Shown: positions 1 through 9,800 of the stretch, piece after piece
Numbering within the stretch: position 1 is the stretch's first letter
How the letters are laid out: the number at the start of each line of letters is the position of its first letter
NCBI GenBank assembly: GCA_945910005.1
Contig: OX246747.1
Coordinates: 40,057,190-40,121,189 of the forward strand
Source: Isoperla grammatica
Taxonomy: Eukaryota; Arthropoda; Insecta; Plecoptera; Perlodidae
DNA length: 64,000 bases
Reading direction: 5' to 3'
The notes under the pieces: generated by a model
Databases searched by the model: none
The model's input: the letters and a program-made list of their open reading frames with translations, nothing else
What the model was told of the DNA's origin: nothing
Position numbers and translations under genes: made by a program

Positions 1-894
1 CAACTTCCTTCACTCGCGACGCCTGACTGACCCGGTTAACTTTGTTCCGACTGACTGATTGACTGACTGACTGAGTGACAGTGGTTGGCGCAACTCTTGA
101 CCACCATGCACAGACACGCGCAGCTTTAGTATATGTTTCCGGCGTGCGTGCGTACGTTACGCACTAATGCGTGTCATACCGTATCATCGCCAATACAAGA
201 CGGATATTGTAAAATTATTAAGAAGACGTAAGAAGGTATAATAGGGAAGTAGCTAGAGAGTTTGTGCAATGTGTTCCTGAAGTCCTACCTGACATTGGCT
301 CGCGTAGGATGGTCAAGATGCTCAATACAATAGGGCTACAAGGTTTATGTCTACAATAACGGTCTAGGAAGGTCTATGTATAACAGGTCCCTGCCCAGGC
401 TGTGGTCTATGCCTATATAACACGTCCAAGGCTGACTGCAGTAACTCAGTGATGGACAACCTGCCAGTGTTCCTACTACAATACGTGCAGACATCTCACT
501 AGATGGGCCCTACCCAGTATCGCGTCCACTCATTACCCGGGCGATGACAAGTTAACTACTTGTTGCGTATATAAAACACCTGTCTGCGTAACATGCTTCA
601 TTACTTGCCCGTAATGTATCTTCACTAGATAGTCAGTTGATTAGATTATCTGGTGAAAGTACTCGACAGTATATGCTCATGTGACGTACAGGCTACATCG
701 GGCTCATTCATTGCACATCGCCGGGGCGGTCGTCATAAGGGTGGAAAACAAGGGAGAGTTTTGGAGCTTGGACACTTGACACACTAAACTCCACCTCATA
801 ATAATATAGTTCATTTTCATGCCACCAGATGGAACTCGTGCGCAAGGGAGAATATCTTTGAGTTGTTTGGTTTCAAAGAGCTTTGTATACTCAC
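1..894 (-). other. ELOVL intron 3, 5' part
   Basis: This stretch lies downstream of the splice donor GTGAGT at 894-889 on the minus strand, so it is the start of the intron after the last elongase exon in the window. I looked for the next ELOVL exon (the one with KxxExxDT and the histidine box) and did not find it, so it must lie beyond position 1. A short GACT/GATT tetranucleotide run is at 49-79. No other gene-like sequence is seen. Confidence 0.7.
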
Positions 895-975
895 CCTCAT
901 CGCCATTGGACTGGTGGAGTAATCTACCGGCTGACATCTGAAGCTGTAGTGGCCTAACCATCCACTCTGTAGGTA
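895..975 (-). CDS. ELOVL: ELOVL elongase, coding exon 3
   Basis: This 81-bp exon is exactly 27 codons, phase 0 at both ends. It follows a pyrimidine-rich acceptor ending in TTGTTACAG and ends at AGG with donor GTGAGT. The peptide contains SGWLGHYSFRCQPVDYS followed by SPMAMR. That is the ELOVL signature between the first and second transmembrane regions (family pattern SGW..GY.FRC..VDYS.SP.A.R). Elongases are membrane proteins of the endoplasmic reticulum that condense malonyl-CoA with long-chain acyl-CoA, the first step of chain elongation. The exon joins in frame to the exon at 18419-18609 across a 17.4-kb intron. The following exons, with the catalytic histidines, are outside the window. 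The family is clear; the paralogue (ELOVL1/7/4-like) is not assigned. Confidence 0.93.
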
Positions 976-1483
976 CTGTAACAAAGAGAAGAAGATTTTG
1001 TACATACAACTTATAAAACAGTCAGACTACAAATTTTGTTCGCCTCTAGCAAAATGGTAAAAACAAGTGTTCACAATCTTCTATACAAACAGGAATGTAG
1101 TGTAGCCTATTCCCCTTCCAGCAATCTATACTTGTTCGATAACCAAGCTGCCGCAATCAGTCTATTCTGTGACGTCACGTTTACGTAACGGCCGGAATGT
1201 GTTTTCGTCGTCGTCGCGGTTTGCCAAGTTTAGTCAACGCGCCTGCGCCAATTGTCGGGTTGTTTGTATCGCAGCGCAGGGCCATACATACAGTCATGTC
1301 GTGCAATAGTTTACATTACATTATAACGCAACCCATCGTGTGTGTATATAGATAGGCCGATTACGCGATCGCCGGAGTTTGATACTTTTGCATCGCAAGC
1401 AAACCGATGATTATAGGTCAGCGGAAGTGGAAATATTCAACAAGTTTATGAATTGTTTTGAATACGAGGATCGAAATCTCGTT

Positions 1484-1507
1484 ATTAATGATGATGATGA
1501 TGATGAT
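1484..1507. repeat. (GAT)n microsatellite
   Basis: Short run of GAT/ATG trinucleotides inside ELOVL intron 2. Confidence 0.8.
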
Positions 1508-1571
1508 TCGATCTTGTTGCTGTATACGTGTCTATTATTGTTATCATGGGAAAATTACCAAAAAAAAAACA

Positions 1572-1650
1572 TGCTTTGTGCAGGATTCGAACACACACAC
1601 ACACATCCCTATACAAACAGATCCCATGCGGCCCAACTGAGAGAGCCATG
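1572..1650 (-). repeat. tRNA-derived SINE head
   Basis: Read on the minus strand there is an A-box-like segment (CTCTCAGTTGGG) and a B box (GTTCGAATCC) at tRNA-like spacing. The region just before the B box is expanded into an AC/GT dinucleotide run. No cloverleaf acceptor stem closes, so this is a SINE head and not a tRNA gene. Confidence 0.55.
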
Positions 1651-1753
1651 TCATGGATGGCTATAATTTCTTTACAATGCTTCCTTTATCATCCTACAGA
1701 TTTTATAATAATTACCACTAAAATACAAAGTTTCACACCGTAGAGAAATCCTG

Positions 1754-2100
1754 TATTATCACCCCTCATCGTATAGGGCACTAGCAACACCGAAAGACAA
1801 CAATGGAACAAATGAATTGAATCGATGGACAAACAACAAGCTGTCAAAATAATAAAATTGCAACCATATAAATAAAAACAAGTGTAGCATTAGTAACTGC
1901 TCGCCATTTAAAACTTTTAATGATAGACAACGACTAAGTGAAAGTTTTGTATGTTTTTTGTATTGTTTTCCAAAATCAGACGAAATTATTTTTTGACAGC
2001 TTGTTGTTTGTCCATCGATTCAATTCATTTGTGTCATTGTTGTCTTTTGGTGTTGCTAGTGCCCTATTGAATAGCGTGATTGCAGACGTACAACAATGAC
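1754..2100 (+). repeat. SINE type-A tail split by a MITE
   Basis: TATCACCCCTCATCG at 1755-1771 and GAATAGCGTGATTGCAGACG after 2067 match the two halves of the tail seen uninterrupted at 59060-59120. The element at 1776-2064 sits between them, so it inserted into a pre-existing SINE copy. Confidence 0.6.
1776..2064. mobile_element. MITE family 1, copy 1 (TA target)
   Basis: A 289-bp element with near-perfect terminal inverted repeats of about 70 bp, starting GGGCACTAGCAACACC and flanked by TA on both sides, as expected of Tc1/mariner-type insertions. It has no coding sequence, so it is non-autonomous. A second copy in the opposite orientation is at 17140-17426. Confidence 0.9.
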
Positions 2101-2134
2101 AATCATCACTGGCTTATTTATAACTCTCTCGGTA

Positions 2135-2331
2135 AAGGCTGGTCCACACAGATTTTTAAGACATACGATTTAAGGTTTAACGCTTGACGCTTTTTAACGT
2201 TGGATCATAGGAAACACGTACTGGCGTTCACACAAAGTTTTAGTTTTAAGACGTTGTTTTCATTGTTGTTTTTAAAACAACGTCTTAAAACCTTATGCAT
2301 TATGTCTTAAAAATCTGTGTGGACCAGCCTT
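2135..2331. mobile_element. MITE family 2 (TA target, nested hairpin)
   Basis: A 197-bp element. Its ends AAGGCTGGTCCACACAGATT and the reverse complement form about 30-bp terminal inverted repeats flanked by TA at 2133-2134 and 2332-2333. An inner inverted repeat at about 2250-2293 (TTTTAAGACGTTGTTTT and its complement) makes a second hairpin. No ORF. Confidence 0.88.
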
Positions 2332-2804
2332 TAGGTGTATTCATGATTGTAAATCAAGAACCATCAGGTGGTCCTCCTATATACGTTGTCAGTCTCGCTA
2401 ATTGCGATACGTATAGTCGCGTTAATTGCGAGAGCGGAAACTTATTGGCGCGCTAATTGTATCTCGTGTATTATTTCCATATGAACAATGGGCGGTTGGG
2501 CCAGGTCAGTGTTATCATATTATCACACGTTTAGCTGCTGCAGCCTTGAGTGGCCTCGGTAGCTACTTCCTTGTTGTGCTGCAGTCGTGGGAACTAGGGG
2601 CGAATACATTACATAGGGCGCCAACACTATAGCACCGCGCAGAATTGTAGTTTCCTTTTTTAAATTCGCTGTGAATATATGTCGCTAAAATTAAAATACG
2701 AATCTCTGATGTTAAAACCACGCTTAGTTACCGTTTTTAGTAATATCTTTATAGCATAGCACTGCAGGATAGTTGATATAGGATGACAATGTGGCTGTAA
2801 TTTA

Positions 2805-2925
2805 TTAAATAAATAAATAAATTCACATTTAGAGTCTACCCACTCAGCAACTAAACTGATTTGCAGTGTGGAACTTTAATTTAAAGTGACTAAACCAACC
2901 CTGTAGGCTTCGAACACCATCGACT
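2805..2925 (-). repeat. Dispersed 120-bp repeat with (TTTA)n tail, copy 1
   Basis: About 93% identical by eye to 59985-60102. Read on the minus strand it ends in (TTTA)4, like the 3' end of a LINE or SINE. It contains GTTCGAAGCC, a weak B-box match. The source element is not identified. Confidence 0.8.
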
Positions 2926-4679
2926 TATTATTCACTTTATTTGTGTATTTATTTAATGTCTATCCTATTCAGTTATAACACTGACATGTTGTTATTACGG
3001 GCACGGTACATACCGATACTGAAATGTGACGAATAGTTTTCGAAAGAATGTGTTGTAGTCGATGTAGGCCTATAGGAAAGTAGACTTGGCTTTCTTCCAC
3101 GGAGACTTTCTCGCTCTCAGCCGTTGTCATGACTGCGAATAGTTTTAAACAGTTTCTAGGCTCCTAGAGAGTCTTTCTCGATGTCGCGAGACTACGAAAA
3201 CACTTTTATGAATTGGAACTGTTTTAAACAAAACTAAAAAGTCTCCATTTCATGTTAAGTTATGGTAATTAATCGTGTATGCTAGTATTTCGAATGATTT
3301 CAGACTGATAAATCAAGATTCAGTGATGCGATTAAAACTAGAAAACAATCATTTAGCGTGGGATCGCCGGGATAAAGCTTAGCGAGTAACTATTCCTTTC
3401 ACTGCAATTGTTACGACAAGTATATTGTAAAGTGAAGCAACAAGTATATTGAAAGATCACTGCCCTCCACTGCACATCGTGGGTAGGGTTGTAGGTGAGC
3501 TTACAACATGGTCGATGCCCGCTAAGGCAAGGCGAGGCCATGTGTAAGGGAAAGTGAGGATATCTATCGGACTTTGAAAGTTGCACTACCGGAATAGGTA
3601 CATTATTTCAGGTTATATATCTTCAACAATATTTCCTGTTTTCTGCCACTAGTTTTTCCTTCGCACATCCTCGATCACCTGTTGAACTTGGACGTATTTC
3701 AACCTTGGTCTCCTCTTCTACTGTTTCTTCAATTCTATTCTTTAATGTTCCTTCTTTCGTCAAAATGTATCTATGATATGTAACTAAACGATAACTAAAT
3801 TCTAAGGCCCGGTTTTTCAATCAATTGTTAAAGAGTTCGTCAGCAAACAGACTGATTAGCTTTACAAACTGATAGCTTTATCCAGTTCAAATGCAGCAAT
3901 AAACGGAAGTTTATACGGTACTGTACTGAAAAACTTGTTTTCCTAAACATAAATCATCTGTAAACTTCTGTACTAATTGCAGGGTTGTTTGGGTAACTAA
4001 TCTAGTACATTTCTAAACTTTATGTAGTAATACTCAAATAAGCTTCCATTCAGATTGCTCTACTAAACTGTCTAGAAACTACAACGCTACTTGTCATAAT
4101 TGGCAACAGATCAGTTCGCAACTACTTTCTACATAGTATTTAACGCTATGTTAGGGGTATGTAGACATTTATACAGTATAACAGCGATACAGACAAGAAA
4201 CGCACATAATAAATACATAAATCAGTCTTTGTTGCCGGAGAGGAGAGTACATGAAAGTATTGTTGTACTGGACGGAGAAAAGTACACATTTCAATAACAC
4301 TTGCCGTGCTGCTTTCACCGTATATCGAAGTTTATATATCGTTTCTTGTTCACTTCGATCATTTTTATAGACTTTACGAGTCGAATCCGTATCATGTGTG
4401 ACAAGTTGCTCGTTATACTTACAGTTTAAAATCGAAGTTGAGTATTCACGAGCCGTCAAATAACCCAAAAGCATGCTTCTTGACTGGTTAAATACTTTGC
4501 ATTCCATCTGTACTTTCAACGCCAATGTTTTCAATGCAAATTTACGTAATGAATTAGTATAATGCAATAACTAAACAAGTTTGTATGCAGTGGGTGCCAA
4601 CATGACTGTGTCTGTGGCCATACCTTGAGGTTTACCGAACCACTACACCGTCAGTACACTATACACTAGTTATCGTTGG

Positions 4680-4900
4680 TTAGAGCAGATTGGAGGGTTC
4701 GAAAGCTTGTGTAACAGCTTCGTTCTTCTCGTCAACTGCTCGGCAGTTCAGGTTAGTGGAGGAACCTACATGACTGGTCAAAGTTACACCGTCCTTTCGG
4801 ATGGGACGTACAACTGGTGGTCCCCTTGGTACTTTTCGACAGGAGTAGGCTACGTGCCGGTACCGGGTTTCCCCTCCTCCCTTCTTCATCATCATGCATC
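4680..4900. other. Repeat-like segment, unassigned
   Basis: Moderately GC-rich segment with a GGTTCGAAAGC motif at its left edge and short open frames on both strands. It could be a decayed SINE. No function can be given. Confidence 0.25.
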
Positions 4901-5104
4901 GTTGTTAATCATCCGTTGTTATACTAGTCACTGTTAAATGGCATAAAATGCTGTATGGGGCAAATTCATAAATAAATAAACCTCCGCCGCTGGGTGGGCC
5001 GTAGCCCCCTCACTTCACTATAGACGCGGGAATCTCGGCCGTAACAAGGCCAAGGCCGGTTCTTATAACAAGCTTATCTGTTACGTAAGGAGATCTTAAT
5101 CAGG

Positions 5105-5205
5105 TTGGCGCGGTCGTTGAACCCGACGCGTTGCAGACGCGAGGCCCGGGATCGAGTCCCGGGCGTTATTCGTCTTCAATCACCCACTTATCGTGTTGAT
5201 TGAAT
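5105..5205 (+). repeat. tRNA-derived SINE, type A
   Basis: A tRNA-like head has an A-box-like TTGGCGCGGTCG and a B box GGATCGAGTCC inside the stem CCCGGG...CCCGGG. It is followed by the type-A tail CGTCTTCAATCACCCACTTATCG. The same head-to-tail layout occurs at 33105, 38370 and 58985. Confidence 0.7.
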
Positions 5206-5317
5206 TACGAGGCATAAAGCCCAAGTATCATCTGGCTTCTGTCGTTTGCCTGCCCAGGGACTGTTACCTTATCGTGGTGGGCAGGTTTGCGTGCTTTGCT
5301 GATCCCGAGAGCTATAG

Positions 5318-5400
5318 GCCGGCGGAAGCGTATGCTTCTGGTATAGGGCCACCCTAGCCGGACAGGTAGAGGGGGAGAAGCCAGACGAAATACAGTCCAC
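5318..5400 (+). repeat. Inverted repeat arm 1 (80 bp)
   Basis: GCCGGCGGAAGCGTATGC through the segment ending ACAGTCCAC is the reverse complement of 6057-6136 with few mismatches. The arms lie about 660 bp apart. The motif GGGCCACCCTAGCCGGACAGG is conserved in both. It is likely a SINE head or central domain. Confidence 0.85.
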
Positions 5401-5939
5401 GTCCTCTCCTGTACGTCATACTGGTCCCTGTCCTCCAACCACCCCCCGACGTCATATGACCTAGTTGTCGAGTACGTCAAAATAATAATCCCGACGTATA
5501 CGCGTCGCGTCCTTACGCGCAACGCAATGCACGCGCGTCTTACGCAACGCGTCAATGTGGGTCACATATTCGGCGTTGATTCCGATTCAAGGCAGAAGCA
5601 TCGTCGTTGCCTCACACTAAGTGGGCTAAACTAACCGATAACAATAATAATTGCCAATCGTCGTCGCGTATGAGAAGAAGACGGTCGCGCTGCACTACTT
5701 TCTCCGGGTGGGTCGGGTGTCACTTTCACTCGTTGGTTGCCATGACTACTACTGCAAGGGATCTCACTGGGTTCGAGGCTTCGTGGGACATTATAGGACA
5801 CACCCACTTTGTCTTTCTGCTAATGGTAGACTCGGACAGAATTGTAGTTTTTTTAAAGATTTTTTTCAGGTGTTTTAAGCTTTACGATGGATGTTTGATG
5901 ATATTTGAGGTTAAGGTCTCATATTTTTGCAACAAGGCT

Positions 5940-6136
5940 AATCGAGACGATGAGTGGGTGATAGATGAAGATGCAAAAGGGGGCTGTTTGGAGGAAAGGG
6001 ATAAAAAGGAGGGCGGAGAAGAAAAGGGAAGGGGAGGAAAAGGGAGTGGGGAGGTTGTGGACTGCATTTCGTCTGACTTCTCCTCCTCGACCTGTCCGGC
6101 TAGGGTGGCCCTACCAGAAGCATACGCTTCCGCCGG
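5940..6136 (-). repeat. Composite SINE copy, including inverted arm 2
   Basis: On the minus strand, 6136-6057 repeats the arm at 5318-5400. It is followed by about 70 bp of CT-rich sequence and then CATCTTCATCTATCACCCACTCATCGTC (5985-5945), the type-A SINE tail. This suggests the shared 80 bp is the 5' part of a longer SINE. Open frames of 240 and 159 codons over this region are by-products of the purine-rich stretch. Confidence 0.6.
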
Positions 6137-6871
6137 CACAAACATAAAAAATTTGAGACCGCAAAGACGTGCGTGTTTCTCCAATAGGCACAGCCTTCTT
6201 AACTTGGCGCGTCTTATAATATTGGCGACAGTGAGCCTGCCTGCATCATCGCGTGCTTCTATAAGTCCCCGTGCATGTCTGCCTAGCAACCAGTACCCGG
6301 TACACGATGTCATACAATTACCAATATAGCCAGCAGGCTTACAAGTGCACCAATATTTCATGTTTCAGTTACTGATCAGGTACAGCCATGTCCATAAAGA
6401 CTATAGACCAAAGATGGGATACAACAAGCGTTGTTGTCAATTATACAACTACACACTAAAGGGTATGACGACAGAAACCTAATAATGTAGCGCAAGACTC
6501 AATTGAGGGGGCTGTGACATCACAGGCGTACAAACAATGTGTTGCTATAGACAACTCCATTGTTGTATCTTTCTTTGATTGGTGCATATTATTCAATGTT
6601 TGTCCGAAACAAAACACGGCTATATTTTTAGAATCGAGTCTTGTGCTATTGTCATTCTTGGGTGTATAATGAGGGTTGTGACGACACCATTGTTGTGTAT
6701 TTGTTTGATTCGCGCGCATTAACAAAACACTGCGGGCGACCGCCTTGTAAATCAGTGCACGGCCTTGCAAGCTCGACCTTGCCGAGTGTCGCGTGTTATG
6801 CACCGCCGACCGACGCAACTCTTATAAAACAGTGCAGCGGTGGATCGATCACGATTAGTGGGGCCGAGTTG

Positions 6872-9800
6872 TATGCGGCAGTCGTGGCCCCGGACCCAGA
6901 TGCAGTAGCAGCGACATACAGCCGTCGTTGACACGGGCAAACAGTTGCATTACGCGACAGCCTAGGTCATAAGGGGAGTCCAGCAAGGGGGGCATAGCAT
7001 GCGGCAGTCGTGGCCCCGGACCCAGATGCAGTAGCAGCGACATGGAGCCGTCGTTGACACGGGCAAACAGTTGCATTACGCGACCGCCTAGGTCATAAGG
7101 GGAGTCCAGCAAGCCGAAGGGCATAGCATGCGGCAGTCGTGGCCCCGGACCCAGATGCAGTAGCAGCGACATGGAGCCGTCGTTGACACGGGCAAACAGT
7201 TGCATTACGCGACAGCCTAGGTCATAAGGGGAGTCCAGCAAGGAGGGCATAGCATGCGGCAGTCGTGGCCCCGGACCCAGATGCAGTAGCAGCGACATGG
7301 AGCCGTCGTTGACACGGGCAAACAGTTGCATTACGCGACAGCCTAGGTCATAAGGGGAGTCCAGCAAGGAGGGCATAGCATGCGGCAGTCGTGGCCCCGG
7401 ACCCAGATGCAGTAGCAGCGACATGGAGCCGTCGTTGACACGGGCAAACAGTTGCATTACGCGACAGCCTAGGTCATAAGGGGAGTCCAGCAAGGGGGGC
7501 ATAGCATGCGGCAGTCGTGGCCCCGGACCCAGATGCAGTAGCAGCGACATGGAGCCGTCGTTGACACGGGCAAACAGTTGCATTACGCGACAGCCTAGGT
7601 CATAAGGGGAGTCCAGCAAGGGAGGGCATAGCATGCGACAGTCGTGGCCCCGGACCCAGATGCAGTAGCAGCGACATGGAGCCGTCGTTGACACGGGCAA
7701 ACAGTTGCATTACGCGACAGCCTAGGTCATAAGGGGAGTCCAGCAAGGAGGGCATAGCATGCGGCAGTCGTGGCCCCGGACCCAGATGCAGTAGCAGCGA
7801 CATGGAGCCGTCGTTTACACGGGCAAACAGTTGCATTACGCGACAGCCTAGGTCATAAGGGGAGTCCAGCAAGGGAGGGCATAGCATGCGACAGTCGTGG
7901 CCCCGGACCCAGATGCAGTAGCAGCGACATGGAGCCGTCGTTTACACGGGCAAACAGTTGCATTACGCGACAGCCTAGGTCATAAGGGGAGTCCAGCAAG
8001 GGAGGGCATAGCATGCGACAGTCGTGGCCCCGGACCCAGATGCAGTAGCAGCGACATGGAGCCGTCGTTGACACGGGCAAACAGTTGCATTACGCGACAG
8101 CCTAGGTCATAAGGGGAGTCCAGCAAGGGAGGGCATAGCATGCGACAGTCGTGGCCCCGGACCCAGATGCAGTAGCAGCGACATGGAGCCGTCGTTGACA
8201 CGGGCAAACAGTTGCATTACGCGACAGCCTAGGTCATAAGGGGAGTCCAGCAAGGAGGGCATAGCATGCGGCAGTCGTGGCCCCGGACCCAGATGCAGTA
8301 GCAGCGACATGGAGCCGTCGCTTACACGGGCAAACAGTTGCATTACGCGACAGCCTAGGTCATAAGGGGAGTCCAGCAAGGAGGGCATAGCATGCGGCAG
8401 TCGTGGCCCCGGACCCAGATGCAGTAGCAGCGACATACAGCCGTCGCTTACACGGGCAAACAGTTGCATTACGCGACAGCCTAGGTCATAAGGGGAGTCC
8501 AGCAAGGGGGGCATAGCATGCGGCAGTCGTGGCCCCGGTCCCAGATGCAGTAGCAGCGACATAGAGCCGTCGCTTACACGGGCAAACAGTTGCATTACGC
8601 GACAGCCTAGGTCATTGGGGGAGTCCAGCAAGGAGGGCATAGCATGCGGCAGTCGTGGCCCCGGACCCAGATGCAGTAGCAGCGACATACAGCCGTCGCT
8701 TACACGGGCAAACAGTTGCATTACGCGACAGCCTAGGTCATAAGGGGAGTCCAGCAAGGAGGGCAGAGAATGCGGCAGTCGTGGCCCCGGACCCAGATGC
8801 AGTAGCAGCGACATACAGTCGTCGTTGACACGGGCAAACAGTTGCATTACGCGACAGCCTAGGTCATAAGGGGAGTCCAGCAAGGGGGGCATAGCATGCG
8901 GCAGTCGTGGCCCCGGACCCAGATGCAGTAGCAGCGACATGGAGCCGTCGTTGACACGGGCAAACAGTTGCATTACGCGACAGCCTAGGTCATAAGGGGA
9001 GTCCAGCAAGGAGGGCATAGCATGCGGCAGTCGTGGCCCCGGACCCAGATGCAGTAGCAGCGACATGGAGCCGTCGTTGACACGGGCAAACAGTTGCATT
9101 ACGCGACAGCCTAGGTCATAAGGGGAGTCCAGCAAGGAGGGCATAGCATGCGGCAGTCGTGGCCCCGGACCCAGATGCAGTAGCAGCGACATAGAGCCGT
9201 CGCTTACACGGGCAAACAGTTGCATTACGCGACAGCCTAGGTCATAAGGGGAGTCCAGCAAGGAGGGCATAGCATGCGACAGTCGTGGCCCCGGACCCAG
9301 ATGCAGTAGCAGCGACATACAGCCGTCGTTTACACGGGCTAACAGTTGCATTACGCGACAGCCTAGGTCATAAGGGGAGTCCAGCAAGGAGGGCATAGCA
9401 TGCGGCAGTCGTGGCCCCGGACCCAGATGCAGTAGCAGCGACATACAGTCGTCGTTGACACGGGCAAACAGTTGCATTACGCGACAGCCTAGGTCATAAG
9501 GGGAGTCCAGCAAGGAGGGCAGAGAATGCGGCAGTCGTGGCCCCGGACCCAGATGCAGTAGCAGCGACATACAGTCGTCGTTGACACGGGCAAACAGTTG
9601 CATTACGCGACAGCCTAGGTCATAAGGGGAGTCCAGCAAGGAGGGCATAGCATGCGGCAGTCGTGGCCCCGGACCCAGATGCAGTAGCAGCGACATGGAG
9701 CCGTCGTTGACACGGGCAAACAGTTGCATTACGCGACAGCCTAGGTCATAAGGGGAGTCCAGCAAGGAGGGCATAGCATGCGGCAGTCGTGGCCCCGGTC

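Noticed and set aside
714..742. Segment shared with 23020-23045 (CACATCGCCGGGG..GTCGTCAT)
   Set aside because: About 25 bp of similarity only; too short to define a repeat family from two copies.
5607..6329. 240-codon plus-strand open frame
   Set aside because: It covers a purine-rich tract and an inverted SINE copy, has no domain, and an overlapping minus-strand frame is equally open.
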